Shown piece by piece: positions 63,201-64,000 of a stretch of 64,000 bases of DNA; the first letter of the stretch is position 1, and each line of letters opens with the position of its first letter. A model generated the notes under the pieces. The model had not been told where the DNA came from, did not search any database, and saw only the letters and a list, made by a program, of their open reading frames with translations. The position numbers and the translations under genes are program-made. The DNA is from Fibrobacter succinogenes (GTDB lineage: Bacteria > Fibrobacterota > Fibrobacteria > Fibrobacterales > Fibrobacteraceae): positions 1 through 64,000 of the forward strand of contig CACZAD010000025.1 of the NCBI GenBank assembly GCA_902779055.1. Reading direction: 5' to 3'.

Positions 63201-64000
63201 CACCTTCCAAGTCAGAGAAGGAGGCAGCCATGAAGTCCATAGCTTCACCGCGCAAGTCGTTCGGATATTTACCCTTGTCGGCACCGACGATGTAGTCGTA
63301 GTACTTGACTGCTGCGGTTTCGTATTCAGCAATGTTGTAGTAAGATTCTGCCAAGTGGTACATGGCGAGAGCAGCTTCCTTACCGGTAAGGTTCTCAAAG
63401 CCAGTCACCTTCTTGTATGCTTCGATAGCATCGCGGAACTTACGGTTCATGAAATGGTATTCTGCGATACGGAGCCATGCCTTCGGCACGAGACCGTTGT
63501 CCGGGAAGTCGCGGACGAGCTGCATACGGAGCTTGTATGCCTTGTCGTCTTCGCCACTGGCTTCCTGCACAGCTGCAGCCTGGTAAATCACGGTCGGAGC
63601 CTTGGCTTCCTTCGGGTACTTGTCGATGTATTCAAGGAAGTAGCCCAAGGACTTCTTGTGGTCAGGCTTCGGGAATTCGTTGATGTTAGCGCACTTTGCC
63701 GGCTTGTTGTCGCGGTCAGCGCACCATGCCACATCTTCTTCGTACTGGGCGTTCTTGTCGAGGAACTGCTTTTCTTCGAGCTGGAACTGGTAGTGACCGA
63801 GCTGCTGCAAGGAGCTAGCGCAACGGTTGCTGATCTTGCCAGCGCAGCGTTCTACCTGCTTTTCCCACTGGGCGATAGCGTCGCGCATGCCCTTTTCATC
63901 AAGGCCACCAGAACGGCAAGCCTGTTCGGCCTGGTTCTTGATCACTCTATAGGAGCTGGCGCACTGTTCATAACCAGAATTGCCCTTTCCAATAGACTTG
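60235..64000 (-). CDS. Large TPR protein, 5' end beyond the window
   Basis: More than 1250 codons of uninterrupted tetratricopeptide-type sequence; the frame stays open to base 64000, so the true start is outside. Repeats of about 34-40 residues run throughout (LAMYHLAESYYNIAEYETAAVKYYDYI, AEAAFYMGEYEYN, PAIGFAAQTYDSIPDKKQAAITFELAYKRYP). Near the C-terminus the coiled-coil DLNTKIEKFDPSTLF...LEEKVSTFRNIVKETKDDRAKLEEELAKLKQW is followed by an acidic/Ser patch and a Lys-rich tail ending KKAKKGKKK. Such giant TPR proteins sit beside TolQR/AgmX genes in gliding or envelope-integrity systems; here it precedes exbB. Confidence 0.85.
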   Translation of the reverse strand, partial: KSIGKGNSGYEQCASSYRVIKNQAEQACRSGGLDEKGMRDAIAQWEKQVERCAGKISNRCASSLQQLGHYQFQLEEKQFLDKNAQYEEDVAWCADRDNKPAKCANINEFPKPDHKKSLGYFLEYIDKYPKEAKAPTVIYQAAAVQEASGEDDKAYKLRMQLVRDFPDNGLVPKAWLRIAEYHFMNRKFRDAIEAYKKVTGFENLTGKEAALAMYHLAESYYNIAEYETAAVKYYDYIVGADKGKYPNDLRGEAMDFMAASFSDLEGGGVQEAEAFLKDKKVPFKDSVYYRIGMKNKDHDRNEEAVQSFKRLMKINPDYIDAPLADIAMIEILIVQQKFEDAQSHRYEVVKRYDRNSSWYKKNQKYPESVKNAEAAIRGAMLDIPQYHHAQAAKLTKEGDIEGGKRQYAKAIESYEAFLKRYAKEPTWDEYKVHINLALVYQEMGQHANAAKMFNWIVDTDTTRYGRRPMGSGALLTKDEAGYNAVLMMDQARENAKKTKANDDVIQAYSLPETKAYFDQVDKYMAKFGKNKEAAELAYNAAIVHYDAKQFKVAVNVLRKLKADFPKHQYILLISRMLAQSLLESNQLDESLTEFEWLLKQYTKVKETRNDSMAKEIEKAIAYVLFQKAETSVKEGKSEAGAKAYLDLVKRYPTIDIADKAIFEAAAAYESVNQYNKAAETFMLLPKNYKSSPLTVKGILRAASNYKKDKKPVVAAQTFLFITDNFPTDSMAFPAIGFAAQTYDSIPDKKQAAITFELAYKRYPKNEETPSFLYSACLSYDEAKMTNEAIRCSKDLVRDYPKSSYAVDAAFSIPMAYANAKKWDLAIQEYRNFIKMYQEDKEKLIAAYIGIARAYRNVKDMENSVEAYKRTLEAYDKYGLQIKNADAAIPAEAAFYMGEYEYNKMTPVVLKGKEKEKAKIIKQLVDILQKAMGHYSKSAAYASEKWTFRATNKMGMLFVTMAAKIREQQLNGKKEEEKFAERIGIVQQLPSYYEQARPIFQKNIDLARDQGFYNKDVIAAEMGYIEMYYQGCAVFVEVADAFANSPLPDSVLIVKEYVGQGMVKDDAIMAAHEDLEAYREELNNRSDAAKQLAIPQCATGIKASAHYGIENEWTTKLFETLRTLDEANEDLNTKIEKFDPSTLFADPAYFKMKARIEQIEKSDAMTLEEKVSTFRNIVKETKDDRAKLEEELAKLKQWMADPSQIPASERGVEAASDSSSDEEVVETTSKKGKKGKKAKAESKKSKKKAKKGKKK

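Overview
The window looks like a chromosomal segment of a Fibrobacter-type bacterium (Fibrobacterota). Supporting signs are a TIGR02147/DUF4423-family gene coupled to a lipoprotein, a bacterial GH45 endoglucanase lipoprotein with a Ser-rich linker, a CotH/lamin-tail surface lipoprotein, and a Gram-negative envelope (lipoproteins, outer-membrane protein, TolQ/TolR motor). Most of the DNA is GC-rich, with one strongly AT-rich block. No rRNA, CRISPR array, integrase or intact insertion sequence was seen. The taxon is inferred from gene content, not from a marker gene.

Layout. 1-2.3 kb: palindromic repeat arrays flank a frameshifted GH45 gene. 2.3-7.1 kb: glgE, a BY-kinase/Wzz protein and a WecG/TagA-type glycosyltransferase, all on the minus strand. 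7.2-8.5 kb: a broken Rpn/PD-(D/E)XK nuclease gene and a duplicated copy of its 3' end. 8.5-19.4 kb: an AT-rich surface-polysaccharide cassette (glycosyltransferases, hexapeptide acyltransferases, Wzy-like polymerase, acyltransferase-3, Wzx flippase). 19.5-22.6 kb: GC-rich gmd-fcl-glycosyltransferase (GDP-fucose supply). 22.8-23.4 kb: an array of alternating inverted palindromes. 23.4-32.5 kb: TIGR02147-lipoprotein pair, GNAT, tRNA-Leu(CAG), a three-gene envelope operon, a YwqK/MORN lipoprotein, two pseudopilins, tRNA-Leu(TAA). 32.5-44.2 kb: housekeeping genes: a recJ-holB-envC-like-ftsX operon, ybbR-tsaD-(secreted protein)-birA, and menaquinone genes menG-ubiX-ubiA. 44.3-48.6 kb: CotH lipoprotein, tRNA-Phe, GAF/HD-GYP protein, tRNA-Ser. 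48.6-55 kb: comF and the rod-shape operon mreB-mreC-mreD-mrdA-rodA. 55-64 kb: a lipoprotein, an outer-membrane protein, and a TolQ-TolR-TolR-AgmX/TonB-like motor operon beside a very large TPR protein that runs off the right edge.

The most unusual content is non-coding. A dispersed palindromic element (left flank GTGTAAGG, right flank TGACA, stem of varying sequence but preserved pairing) occurs about 45 times. It occurs as direct arrays, as alternating inverted arrays, nested inside itself at three loci, in frame inside birA, and as the C-terminus of ubiX. A second family of 7-nt period arrays (AGTAGGA-like) sits beside genes, and in three cases supplies the stop codon of the upstream gene. 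Both behave like mobile or expanding small repeats, and I see no transposase in the window that would mobilise them.

Functionally, the polysaccharide cluster (BY-kinase, WecG, GTs, Wzx, Wzy, GDP-fucose genes) is a coherent Wzx/Wzy-type export locus. The MreBCD-PBP2-RodA and FtsX-EnvC sets control wall growth and division. The TolQ/TolR/TolR/AgmX/TPR set resembles the Myxococcus AglRQS-Glt motor and could power envelope or adhesion-linked motion; this last point is inference.
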